Source: Osedax fenrisi (Eukaryota; Annelida; Polychaeta; Sabellida; Siboglinidae). Taken from it: a DNA stretch of 64,000 nucleotides. The notes below the pieces were generated by a model. The model saw only the letters and a program-made list of their open reading frames with translations, ran no database searches and had not been told where the DNA came from. Position numbers and translations under genes: made by a program. The stretch covers positions 4,047,066 to 4,111,065 of the forward strand of contig OZ025246.1 in the NCBI GenBank assembly GCA_964019155.1, written 5' to 3'. Positions 1 through 11,555 of this stretch are shown piece after piece (positions within the stretch are counted from its first letter, which is position 1; each line of letters begins with the position of its first letter).

Positions 1-143
1 ATAGTTTGATTAATTAAATTTTTTTTATAATTATATATTTATATTTTCTTTAATAATCTATTGGTGGAAACTTCTTTGTTAAAAATTAATTAGTATTATT
101 ACACCTTAATATTTAATAAATCCTTTACGTATATATATATATA

Positions 144-196
<53 letters not shown>

Positions 197-480
197 CATT
201 CTAAGTTGTAGATATATCGATTATTATAATATACATTTAAATTCATTAAAATGACGTAATATATAACGATATATCTACATACAAACTTAACACTAGATTT
301 CGGTGTCACGATCTGTGTAAATTGTACAATAATATTATTTATATATATATATAATTTTAAATATAGTCTGTAAAGTAGATTTCGTTATTTTTCTATAGAA
401 GGAATGCAACTTTGTGTGATTACCTTACTCTTCATTCTGCATCTCATCGGATAGGTAGTACCTACTAAGTACTACTAATA
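1..480. other. AT-rich stretch without a recognised gene
   Basis: It contains a (TA)n run at about 130-192 and otherwise complex AT-rich DNA. I see no open frame with protein character on either strand. Confidence 0.6.
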
Positions 481-1039
<559 letters not shown>

Positions 1040-1184
1040 GTTATATTATTATAGTTATATTCAACATGTCTTTATCTAATAAACTGTATCAGAACATTCA
1101 ACTGTATTACATATGTATAAAACAAACCTATATACTTTAACATATGTAATGTATACCATAGGTATTATATGTATTAGAATAATA

Positions 1185-2000
1185 ATAATAATCAACATTT
1201 AGATATGACCATGGTAAATGAAGAAGAACTATGCTTATCTAATCAATTACCTGTTTCACTTTTTAAAGGACAATTATGAAGAGAAAATTGTAGTAAAAGT
1301 AAAATAAAAATAAATAAAATAAGATAAAATGTTAAGATTTAAAGTTCGTAAAAGAAATATATATGTACAAAATAAAATATACACACAAAATATATACAAA
1401 AATATAAGTACAAAAGACAACATTATAAATACAATTTAATTATTTATAAAAATCAGATATATTAAATTACAATTATATACAGAGTATCCAACAGTAATTG
1501 AAAATAATGAAGATATATGGAATATCAACTTTAAGAATATAGGGTTCGTGGGGACCAATGCCATAGGGAACCTATTTTTGCCAATAATAAGAAAACTGGA
1601 AATATTTTCCTCGCATTACAGTATACCCCTTTCACCGACACGTACCATCACACATACTAATACAAAACATCATCCACTCCGTCAAACATACAAAAATACA
1701 ATATAAAATAGTTCAAATGTTACTATACATGTGTATTACTTTCTATAATAGCGATTATTTTTTAAAATAATATACAAATAATAATATTAAAAAAAACTCA
1801 TCAGATGCCATTCATCATGTAATAAATAAAACTGTGAGATAAGATAAATAAATAAAAGAACTAAAATAAAATCATATAATTAAAACAAAATAATTATATA
1901 ATTAAACAAAACGTAAAAAACACAAAGCTATACAATTATAAATAAAACTAATATATAAAACTAATCCAATACACAACAACACAATTATTTTTGTTATGTA
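1185..2000 (-). repeat. Dispersed repeat of about 800 bp, copy 1 (inverted relative to copy 2 at 26985-27790)
   Basis: The reverse complement of this segment aligns along its whole length with 26985-27790. Shared landmarks include TTTACCATGGTCATA near 1205, TGATGTTTTGTATTAGT near 1660, and TTATTTATCTTATCTCA near 1850. Divergence is clear but alignment is continuous. Read on the plus strand, parts look weakly coding (an NEDIW...NF stretch near 1507), but I do not recognise a family. It could be the 3' part of a transposon or a segmental copy. Confidence 0.75.
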
Positions 2001-2096
2001 AAGTTTGTAATAATTTATAAGTTCATCAAATTAGTACAAACTTTATATAACTTTATCAACACAATTATGTATTGTTATTGTTACCAATTGTATACC

Positions 2097-2358
2097 TAAG
2101 GGTTTCACACTAACTCGAATGCAATTATTAACTCTAATAATTATAGGTTAAAGTTTAACTCTAATATTTAAATCCAATATTTAAAATAAAATAAATACTT
2201 AACTGTAAAAGGGGTTTCACACCAACCCGAACTCAATTAATAACTGTAATAACTAGGCGTAAAACCCCTTTTACGGAGATTTAAATAATTTAGTTAAACT
2301 TTAACCTCTAATGATTAGAGTAATAACTGAATTCGACTTGGTGTGACACCCCTTTTAA
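2097..2358. mobile_element. MITE-like inverted-repeat element with a nested direct repeat
   Basis: The left end (about 2098-2160) starts AAGGGTTTCACAC. The right end (about 2280-2356) ends GTGTGACACCCCTTTT and is its inverted partner over about 60 bp, including the inner GGTTAAAGTTTAACT block. A second left-type arm begins near 2206, so one right arm can pair with either of two left arms. There is no coding capacity. The target duplication is unclear, so the superfamily cannot be assigned. Confidence 0.7.
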
Positions 2359-2532
2359 AGGGGTTTCACATAATACTTGAAATCAAAGACTAAAATATGT
2401 TTGGAAACTATATAATTACAATCAAAAAATAATTAATGTATGAAATGTTAATTAATATAATTATAATTAATATAAGTATACTTTTAATATTTATATTTTT
2501 TTAATTATAAACAAAAGATTTTTTCGTTACAA

Positions 2533-2920
2533 CTCTAATTTTATGAAATTTTTGAAGTACAATATCGATTATCAATCATTTAAAAATGTAGGATTTTTAA
2601 ATATTTAAAATAAATCTAATAGATCCAATAATATAAAAATGTATTTTATATTAACGTTATAACTATATAATAATTATATATGTATCAATCACATACACTT
2701 ATTCTATTTAATTATCTAGTTCCCGAAATAACTACAACAACATTTGTAACAACAAGAGGTATTTATATTTAATATTCATTTTATAAACTATAACTCTTAT
2801 AATTATATTACATATACATATTTTTATTGTAACAACTTTAGTAAATATATATTATAATAATTATATTAATATAAATATACTTATTTTATTAAGATATATA
2901 TATATATATATATATATATT
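2533..2920. repeat. Tandem duplication, copy 1 (uninterrupted)
   Basis: A unit of about 390 bp that begins CTCTAATTTTATGAAATTT and runs through ACAACAACATTTGTAACAAC. It is repeated at 2948-3825, where a 497-bp element interrupts it. This copy keeps the uninterrupted target AATCTAATAGATCCAATAA near 2618-2636. Confidence 0.85.
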
Positions 2921-2947
2921 TATTTTAAATTATATAAATATAAATAT

Positions 2948-3374
2948 CTCTAAATTTATGAAATTTGTGAAGTACAATATCGATTATCAATCATTTAAAA
3001 ATGTAGGTATTTTAAATATTTAAATTAAAACTAATAAACTATTTAAAATTAGGTTACATTGAGTGCCTTTTTTAGTGTGTAAGTATTTCCCCCATAGTCG
3101 TCCCTAATTAGGGTATAATTTGAATAAATACGATCAGTACCATAAAAATGATCAAACTGTACCCTAAATAATTCTAGCTTGTTGTACCCTAATTATATGA
3201 TACCGTTTACCCTAATGCAATTGTATGATATGTACTATACTTGAATTGCATGATATGTAAATATAATAATCACGTTAATAATATGTTAACATAGCCGTAC
3301 CCTAATACATATATAGGGTGTATCCTAGTGCATTTAACAGTCATGCACCCTAATATTTAAAATATATGTACTCT

Positions 3375-3417
<43 letters not shown>

Positions 3418-3825
3418 ACCCTAGTGAGTTTAAAAGTCGTGTACCCTATTTAGGTTACATGGTAAATTGTTGTGATATTTTAACTATCTGTGCCTTAGAA
3501 ATTGAATTCGTTGTACCCTAATTTTTAACAGTGTAGATCCAATAACATCAACAAGTATTTTATATTAACGTTATAACTATATTAGAATTATATATATATA
3601 CATCAATCACACACACAATTATTCTATTTAATAATCTAGTTTCCGAAACAACTACAACAACATTTATAACAACAGGTATTTATATTTAATATTCATTTTA
3701 TAAATTATAACTCTTATAATTATATTACATTTCCAATTTTTTATTCAACAACTTTAGTAAATATATAGTAGAATAATTATATTAATATAAATTAACTAAT
3801 TTTATTACGATATATATATATATTT
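2948..3825. repeat. Tandem duplication, copy 2, split by a 497-bp insertion
   Basis: The two parts, 2948-3036 and 3536-3825, together match 2533-2920. The break falls exactly at a TA dinucleotide that occurs once in copy 1 and on both sides of the insert here. Confidence 0.85.
3037..3533. mobile_element. Non-autonomous TA-target element (Tc1/mariner-like MITE), 497 bp
   Basis: The inserted segment is flanked by TA on both sides (3035-3036 and 3534-3535). It has terminal inverted repeats of about 22 bp: AACTATTTAAAATTAGGTTA at the left, and at the right a sequence whose reverse complement starts CACTGTTAAAAATTAGGG. The interior carries many scattered TACCCTAAT motifs and a (TA)n run at 3380-3413. 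It has no open frame. A TA duplication is typical of Tc1/mariner elements and their MITEs. The assignment rests on TIR and target site only. Confidence 0.85.
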
Positions 3826-3839
3826 ATATTAAATTATAT

Positions 3840-4284
3840 AATTTTTAAATATAGTTTCTGATTTTCCCATAATTGAAGATAAAACGAAAGGTTTGTCAAA
3901 TAAAAATAGTGTATTACAGTTACACATAGGCGCATGCGTTATCATATAACACTTTAGTATCATCACTTTAATAATAATACAATTAATTGTATATCTACCA
4001 AGCATACTATTGTCACCATGTTTGTAATGTATTTCAGAGGTATTATGACATGGATTTAAGGGAAACTAGTATCTAATCTATATAAATAATATAATTTAAT
4101 TAAATATTGATAAATAATATGATACATATGTATAATAGTATACATACATTGTATGTGTATGTTATATATGATTGTTCAATATATGGATGCGGTATTTCTA
4201 TTTGTATGTAAGAATTGTTAATCATACATATTAAATATGTCCATCTTAAACAATTTTGAACTGTGCCTATACACTTTCGGATGT

Positions 4285-4337
<53 letters not shown>

Positions 4338-4429
4338 AAATTAATATTTTAGATTAAAAAAATTCACTTTCAGTAGGTTATTAAAGTACATTTTTGAATT
4401 TCATGATGTCGTACATAACGTTTGGATAT
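3840..4429. other. AT-rich stretch, no gene seen
   Basis: Low-complexity AT DNA with a (TA)n run at about 4287-4334. Nothing recognisable on either strand. Confidence 0.55.
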
Positions 4430-4627
4430 TCTCCAGACGCGAGTGTCAGTTGAATGTAAGTTGAAACATATCGGCGAAGCGTGTAGTGATACTGTTTGAT
4501 CAATTAAGTTTGATTAGGGATGCTAGTCATGGGAGTACTTTTGAATATCTTTATGTGCCAGTACGTTGGTTTTATAGAGAATTCTATGGCGTACGGGTAT
4601 ACTAATGGAGTTTAGTCAGCAATGGAT

Positions 4628-4693
<66 letters not shown>

Positions 4694-4770
4694 ATGGGAG
4701 TATTTTAGAATGTTGAATATGCACCAAGTGATTTAATTATGAAGAATTTGGAATTTAGAAATAATTAATA
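4430..4770 (-). mobile_element. Decayed L2 LINE fragment (3' part of ORF2)
   Basis: It aligns with the 3' end of the intact L2 element at about 47970-48260. Shared blocks include GAATTCTATGGCGT/GGATTCTATGGCGT, GGGATGCTAG and GGGAGTATTTT. It is split by a 65-bp (TA)n array at 4625-4689. The intact element has only GATATATGAG at that point, so the array grew inside the dead copy. Confidence 0.85.
4625..4689. repeat. (TA)n microsatellite inside the L2 fragment
   Basis: A TA array with one A insertion, bounded by AATGGA on the left and TGAGAATGGGAGT on the right. The L2 sequence at 48190-48213 has the same flanks joined by only a few TA units. Confidence 0.9.
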
Positions 4771-5272
4771 AGTAATAATATAAATTAATTATATTTATAA
4801 ATTAATATTTATCTAAGTATTTTATCCACAATCTGTTATGATATATAGTCATTTAATGATGAAATTGATTTTCCATATTAATAATATCTATTAACAATTA
4901 TTAATGAATATAGTGATTTATAAAATTAAACTAAAAAGCATTAATGTATCATAATTGCGTGTGTTATTTAAGATTATACATGATGTGATATCATGGACTG
5001 AGATCGATACTCACATTACCAGTAAGCGGTGGACACATTACTAATTTCAATTAGATTACTTCTAACATGAAAACTTATTCGGCAGTCCTCTTGAATATAC
5101 TAGGCTGCATCTATATTGAAAATAATTATCGAATTAGGACAACTATTTATAAAGTTATATAACATTATCTAAAACTGGCTACATTACCCATCTTTCACCT
5201 AAGTTTTCGTTAGAAAATAAATTGAATTATTTAATTAATAAATTATGTATTATTATATATTATATTAAAATA
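4771..5272. other. AT-rich stretch, no gene seen
   Basis: Complex AT-rich DNA without coding character or a repeat that I recognise. Confidence 0.5.
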
Positions 5273-5273
5273 C

Positions 5274-5317
5274 ATAGGGAAAGTCCCCTATTACCGACAA
5301 TCTCCTAATACCGACCC

Positions 5318-5372
<55 letters not shown>

Positions 5373-6208
5373 GTAATTTATATATATAATATTAGTAATT
5401 TAATGGTAGATATGAATAAGTATTTTGATTATCAAAACATGCAATCATAAAATTGTTATTTGATCAAATGAAATATTATGGTCTTTTTAAATATTTAAAT
5501 AATAATTTTTTTAAATCATTGTAAATACATTATTATTTAATAGAAAACGTATTTCTATGCATAATATTGTAAATCAATTACATTTTATAAAAATTATAAA
5601 AATAATAATAATTTAATTTTAACAATTATTAACCAATATATCTAAATTATGGCAACGCATTTGATTTTCCTATTACCGACCCCATGTGATTCATAATATC
5701 CAATAAAAATATTTTCGTATTTTACTTTAAAATATGTCGTAAGTTGTTTGTGTATTATTGATATTCAAAATCCATGATTCCAGATTAATAAATAAATATT
5801 ACATAATAATCTACACTATTTGAATATAATTACTATAAAGTTTAAATATAAATTTAATATTAATATTAAAACAAAAATTTAATAATAAATAGAGTGCATG
5901 TTGTAATTAATTATATTTATGTATATTTACTTTTTTTTATTGGATATTATAACACTACAATTATTTATACCACGATTATTTTAGGGGGTCGGTAATAGGA
6001 TAAGGGGGTAGGTATTAGACACATGTATCCGATTACAGACCTCCCTGTTTATCATTGTCAATATAATTATATCACAAATTAAAAATAGCCACAGTATTCA
6101 TTTCCATAATTATTACTCTAACTACACAATTTCAAATAAATATATTGAATATTTAATAAGTTATTACAAATAATCATTTAGGAGTCGATAATTGGATACT
6201 TTCCCATA
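5274..6208. mobile_element. DNA-transposon-like element with inverted ends (CCGAC family)
   Basis: The left end (about 5275-5310, ATAGGGAAAGTCCCCTATTA) pairs with the right end (about 6172-6207, reverse complement TATGGGAAAGTATCCAATTA) over about 35 bp. Internal copies of CCTATTACCGACCCC occur near 5310 and 5671. Inverted GGGGGTCGGTAATAGG lies near 5984. A loose relative (CACTACCGACCTCTCTATTA) lies at about 6802-6821. It is non-coding, and a TA target duplication is possible. It looks like an old non-autonomous element. Confidence 0.65.
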
Positions 6209-6214
6209 GTTAAT

Positions 6215-7735
6215 ATAAACGACTACAATTTAATTAATTATATGTAATTGATAATTAGTTTATTATTTAAATGATTAATACATTTACATTAATAATCTTT
6301 ACACTAAAAATATCTATTAAAGGAGAAAAAGAAAAAAAAGAAAAATCATCTTACATGGTTATTATAATAATATAACATAATTAGCATTTATATTATATAT
6401 TGAAAAATTATGATTAATTTAAAAATCGTAATACAATATATTGTATTGTATAATAAGTTATAAATAACATTATATTATCATTGCAGTATACATTATTATA
6501 AATAAAATTATATAATTATTTATCCTTATTTAAATATATTTTAAATTAAGTTCATATATTATAATACAGTATCCTATAGTATTGTTCATTATTTATAATC
6601 AAATACTTATCAAGGAGTCTTATTATAATCCTAGTTATATTATACAATTCTATATATTCTAGTAATGTGAAACATCATTATTTTATTTTATTGTCATAAT
6701 TAATATATACCATAGATTATGAAACATATCCCATTACAACTCGACAGAAATAATTATCAGGTATTATTTACGGAAATATTATCTGGGTTCATAAAGTTAC
6801 CACTACCGACCTCTCTATTATCTGACACCAGATAGTACTACTCGGAATACTATATGTTATGAATTAGTCAATCGAAATTAAAATTGATTTTAATCTAAAA
6901 ATAAAATAAAAATTAATATTTTCTATTGAAATAATCAGGTTTAAATAAATGGCTCAACGATTGTGAATACCTTACCATTTCTATAATTTTGTATATATGA
7001 TTGATACTGGTTTTGAACGTTATTTGAAATTTTAAAGCGATCGAAAGTATAAGTATTTAAATAAATCGTATGATTTACAGCTATGAAACAATGAATATAA
7101 TAGGTTTGATAATGATATTATTGTAATACATTGTTATCGTTAGAAATTTAAATTCAAAAATATTAAATCATATTTTAGATTTTAAAATTTGTATTTTAAA
7201 AAGAGTTACGTTCAAAAATTTGCCAACAAAATTAGTATAAATTGTACATGGTTTATATAGTAATTATGCTTTTAATTTATTTTAATATAATAACTGTTTA
7301 CATTAAATTAAATATATAGTAATATAATGTTTATGAAAATTAGTAATTTAATTAACAAATATGACAATCATCATATAACATGATCATATAAACGATACAT
7401 ATAATTTAGTTATTTTCGAGAAAGTATTGGCTGAAAATCGAATAGGTTAAATATAATATTCCCGGAATTTGTTGGAAAGTAAAGATGTATTCTACTAAAA
7501 CTTGTTAGCTATATTTTCTGGAAGTTATTTCAGGAAATACTTGTATCAAGTCCTATAGGATACTTCGTAATATGTTATCAGTAATACGCCAGCAATTAAT
7601 GATATGCAAATATAATTATGCAGTCATACTTATAAAACCCGTTATGATGAGATAGGTAGTAATAATATTACAAGAGGTTATGTGGACAATTGTTGAACTA
7701 TAATTACGTAATATTGTCATACTATAGTAATCCAT
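6215..7735. other. AT-rich stretch, no gene seen
   Basis: About 1.5 kb of AT-rich DNA. The only feature noted is a degenerate CCGACCTCTC motif at 6812 related to the preceding element. No exon-like segment was found. Confidence 0.5.
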
Positions 7736-7994
7736 TTATGGGATAGGAGATGGAACGGGGTAGTGGCCTAGAACGGAGTATTGATCGTTATAATTAATGC
7801 TTAAATGATGCTAAATAGGATAACAAGTTATATATATATACAATATTTAGATAATCAAAATATCTATAATATAAAGTAATTTTTTTTATAAATAATTAAT
7901 TAATGACCATAATTTATTAAGTAGTAATTTTTTTGTTAAATTTTAACAAAAACATGATTATATATATTTATACTTATTTATGTGTATGCATCAC

Positions 7995-8037
<43 letters not shown>

Positions 8038-8379
8038 TAATTAAATCAAATAAGGTGTGTATGCATCATAAATATATATATATATTTAATATTACAAATA
8101 TATAAATCGAATTACATTACCAGACACCTATTGCATAACCTGATACTATCGGCGAATACCCCGGACCTGCCTTATTTTAACGATTTTGTATGCCTTTTTT
8201 AATGTCTACTAAATTGTTAATATTATTCAGTAATATATAAGTGAAATCACGGTATTTTAGACATATATGATTTATAGCTAATTCAACAAAATAATATCTT
8301 AAAATTCAGTATTTATCGATATATTAGAAGTATACTGAGGCATATAAATTATCGGCCACTACTCCGTTCTCTAACCCAA
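7736..8379. mobile_element. MITE-like element with GGCCACTAC inverted ends
   Basis: The left end (TGGGATAGGAGATGGAACGG, then GGTAGTGGCC, near 7738-7768) pairs with the right end (GGCCACTACTCCGTTCTC near 8354, ending CTAACCCA). The arms are about 30 bp and slightly diverged. The interior is non-coding and holds (TA)n at 7995-8031. The right end directly abuts the next inverted-repeat element. Confidence 0.7.
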
Positions 8380-8985
8380 TAGGGATGTAAATGAATAGAT
8401 AAATAATAATTCGATTAGATTCTTTTAAAAATTCTATTACACGTTTAATATTCGATTTGTTTAAAATTTCTAATATTCATATCATATTCAATTATTTTAA
8501 ATTATATAGAATAATAGTATACTATTATTTTTATATTCGATCCCAGTAAACCAATATATGAAATGTTTGCGAAATGTTTATAATTTATTTGCGAATTTTA
8601 AAAATTCTTGTAAATAATTTACAAGTTTGCAACTTTCTGTATTAAAAAAAAATAAAAAGAATTATCTTACTTCAGCGGTAAACGAGAAAATGTCATGGGC
8701 GTACCTTAAACCTAAACATAACAATATAAATATATATACGCTAGTATATTTATAATTAATTTATACATAACCAATTCAAAATACACACATATAATTTAGT
8801 ATATTACAATTTAATTATTAATATAAATGAATACAAATAAATACAAATTATTCGTAATCGTTCCACAAAGTATTCAATTCGTATTCATAATCGTTTTTTT
8901 TTATAATTTGGAAAGCTTCAATTCGTGTTTAAATTGTAAAAGCTTCAATTAGTATATTCGTTATTCGTATTCATTTACATCTCTA
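8380..8985. mobile_element. hAT-like non-autonomous element
   Basis: The ends are inverted: TAGGGATGTAAATGAATA at the left and TATTCATTTACATCTCTA at the right. TIRs of the form TAGGGATGTnAA are typical of hAT elements. The subterminal region is rich in ATTCGTATTC-type repeats, also a hAT habit. No matching 8-bp target duplication is visible, perhaps because of the abutting element. Confidence 0.6.
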
Positions 8986-8989
8986 ATAT

Positions 8990-9670
8990 ATAGGTGATAA
9001 GAATAGTATTGTATAACTGAATAAATAATGTATTATATATATATTTATATATTTATATATTTATCTACATATTTAATTAATAACTAATATCAATTATAGG
9101 ATATACCATTATTACTATTACTTATATTGATATTGTTAAGTATTTTCTGTGCGATTGGTATGTGGTTACATCAATCAAAATACGAAAAGTTTGTAATATC
9201 ATAATTAAATATATATATATATATATACAAATATATATATAAAAGATTATACAAAATATGACTGTAAAATATATTATATATATATATATATATGTTTATC
9301 CCATAATTATCAGAATATGTATATATTATTTTGAATAACGATATATATATATACATATAAATATAAACATATTATTAATATTGGTGTATCCACCAATACA
9401 TATCCTATTAAAGTAATATCCTATTAGAAAAATATATTTTTAGTAGTAGGTCTCACAATGAATGAGAATACAAATATATAGATAGAATAAATAAATAAGT
9501 AAATTAATAAAAATATATTAATACATATTAATTTGTATCCAAGTATATTTATATATATATATATACGTTTGATTATAATAATTATATTACATAACATTTT
9601 AATAATATGTATACTATTAATAATATCACAATTAGAAATAATATTACGTGCATATAAATGCATAATTTGT
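8990..9670. other. AT-rich stretch, no gene seen
   Basis: Dominated by TA runs. The open frames here are Tyr/Ile repeats created by the microsatellites. Confidence 0.55.
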
Positions 9671-9673
9671 TAT

Positions 9674-9850
9674 GAATATTTTGTTCGGCATGCATAAACC
9701 AAGGCGTTTTGTTATTAAATATAAACCCAATGTTACCTTTTGTACCATGTCGATTTGGGTATACATTCATATCTATTTTTCTTTCATATGTTTGTTTATT
9801 TATTTTTGTTTGTTTACCTAATAAACTATATATTATTATTATTATTAATT
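9674..9850 (+). repeat. Dispersed element end, copy 1, encoding a CxxC peptide
   Basis: It matches 59148-59312 over about 160 bp, up to the shared end ACCTAATAAACTATATATTA. Both copies can be read in one frame that keeps a similar peptide: CSACINQ, then LLNxNPML, then PCRFGYxFISIF. In the other copy the cysteines form C-x2-C ... C-x2-C. The first cysteine of the second pair is lost here. It is probably the end of a transposon protein gene plus its 3' UTR. Family unknown. Confidence 0.65.
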
Positions 9851-9854
9851 GTGA

Positions 9855-11134
9855 AATTATTATAATTGTCTTAACAACATGTTCACACGTAAATTACTCT
9901 ATGGTGTGTGACATATATTAACCTCAATTACTGTATATTCTTCACAACATTTACATATAATTATCTACAAGTATATTGGCTATATTAATGTAAACGAATA
10001 TAACATAATTAGTTTAGAGAGAAGGTGGATTGATGATATATTCTTTATTCGTATCAAAGTCAAATATCGATGATATATATACATATATATATATATAGGT
10101 ATATATTAATATTACATTACATATATAATACAAATTATTGAAATTATCCTTTAGAGAAAATGTAATAATTAAATCTAATGAAGAATGCATACCTGGGTTA
10201 AATGATGCAATAAATACAAACAGGTTACGTATATAGTGCTATTCCAGAATACATATATATATATAAGATAATAATTATATATAATATTATTATAAATTTA
10301 TAAATATAAATAATGAATTATATGTATTTAATTATATTTATTTGATAATACAAATGAAACATTAATACATAATTTATAAATTAATATCTTTATAATCAAC
10401 TATAATAATTCCACATTATTAAATAAAGTTAAATTCATAAATTAATAAATGATAGTAATTATATTAAAATTATAATTAACCAATTATAATAAAATAGAAT
10501 AGAACAAATTTATAGATTTAATTTATATTTGTTATTTTATTTTTTTAAATTAATTTATAATTTCTTACATTAATAATTAATAAAATATATTTATTAAATA
10601 TTAATAACTACCAATTAAAAGGTTGGAAGATGATCTACTAAATGTATATAATACTTATGTAGGTTATACAACGGACATAAAACCTCGTGGAAATGTTGAA
10701 ATAATTTAATAAAAATATCAAAATAAAATACATATAACACGTTATATTATTTAAGAACATAAGTTTATTGAATTAATTGTATATATTATACTAGTATAAT
10801 AACTTATCAAATATAAAAACTTAATTATTTTATATAGATTAAAGATAATATTATTTATTAAGAGGATATTATGTATCTTATTTTGGATCTTATTAAATAC
10901 ATTAATATATATATATATATATATATATGAATGATTAAATCAGTGTATAGAAATACGTGATACTATTTATATCATACGTCTACGAAGGATCAGTGAATGC
11001 AAAGACTTTATTTTATCAATATATCCAATATTTTTATATACAGATTAAAATATTAGTATAAATAATAATTCATGTGTTAACATTCGTTGTAATATAATTA
11101 TTAAATGAAACAATAAAATAGAAGATGCATATAC

Positions 11135-11199
<65 letters not shown>

Positions 11200-11555
11200 T
11201 TACATTAATTATATAAAACCTATAGGTATATATATATATATATATATATAGAGATAATGGCATTAAGAAGATTTAATAGTATTACCTAGGTAGATTTTAT
11301 TATTATTATTATTATTAGTATATATATACTAGTATGTATACATTATAGATGTATACATATACACTATATATATATATTTAAACCAGGGTAATTACAGAAA
11401 CAGAGCTTATCGAGATAATTACATTTTTTAAAACTTAAATGAATATGGATTTCGTTTTAATTTGAAATACGGTATTTACAGTATATTGTTAATATTGTTG
11501 TTAATACTATTTTAATATATATATAATTTAATACAGATAGTTCTACTGTTTACTA
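9855..11555. other. AT-rich stretch, no gene seen
   Basis: It contains (TA)n near 11139-11197 and 11228-11252. No coding or structural feature is supported. Confidence 0.5.

Noticed and set aside
3037..3533. CCCTAA motifs as interstitial telomere repeat
   Set aside because: The motifs are scattered, in both orientations and not tandem. They match the ends of the inserted element.
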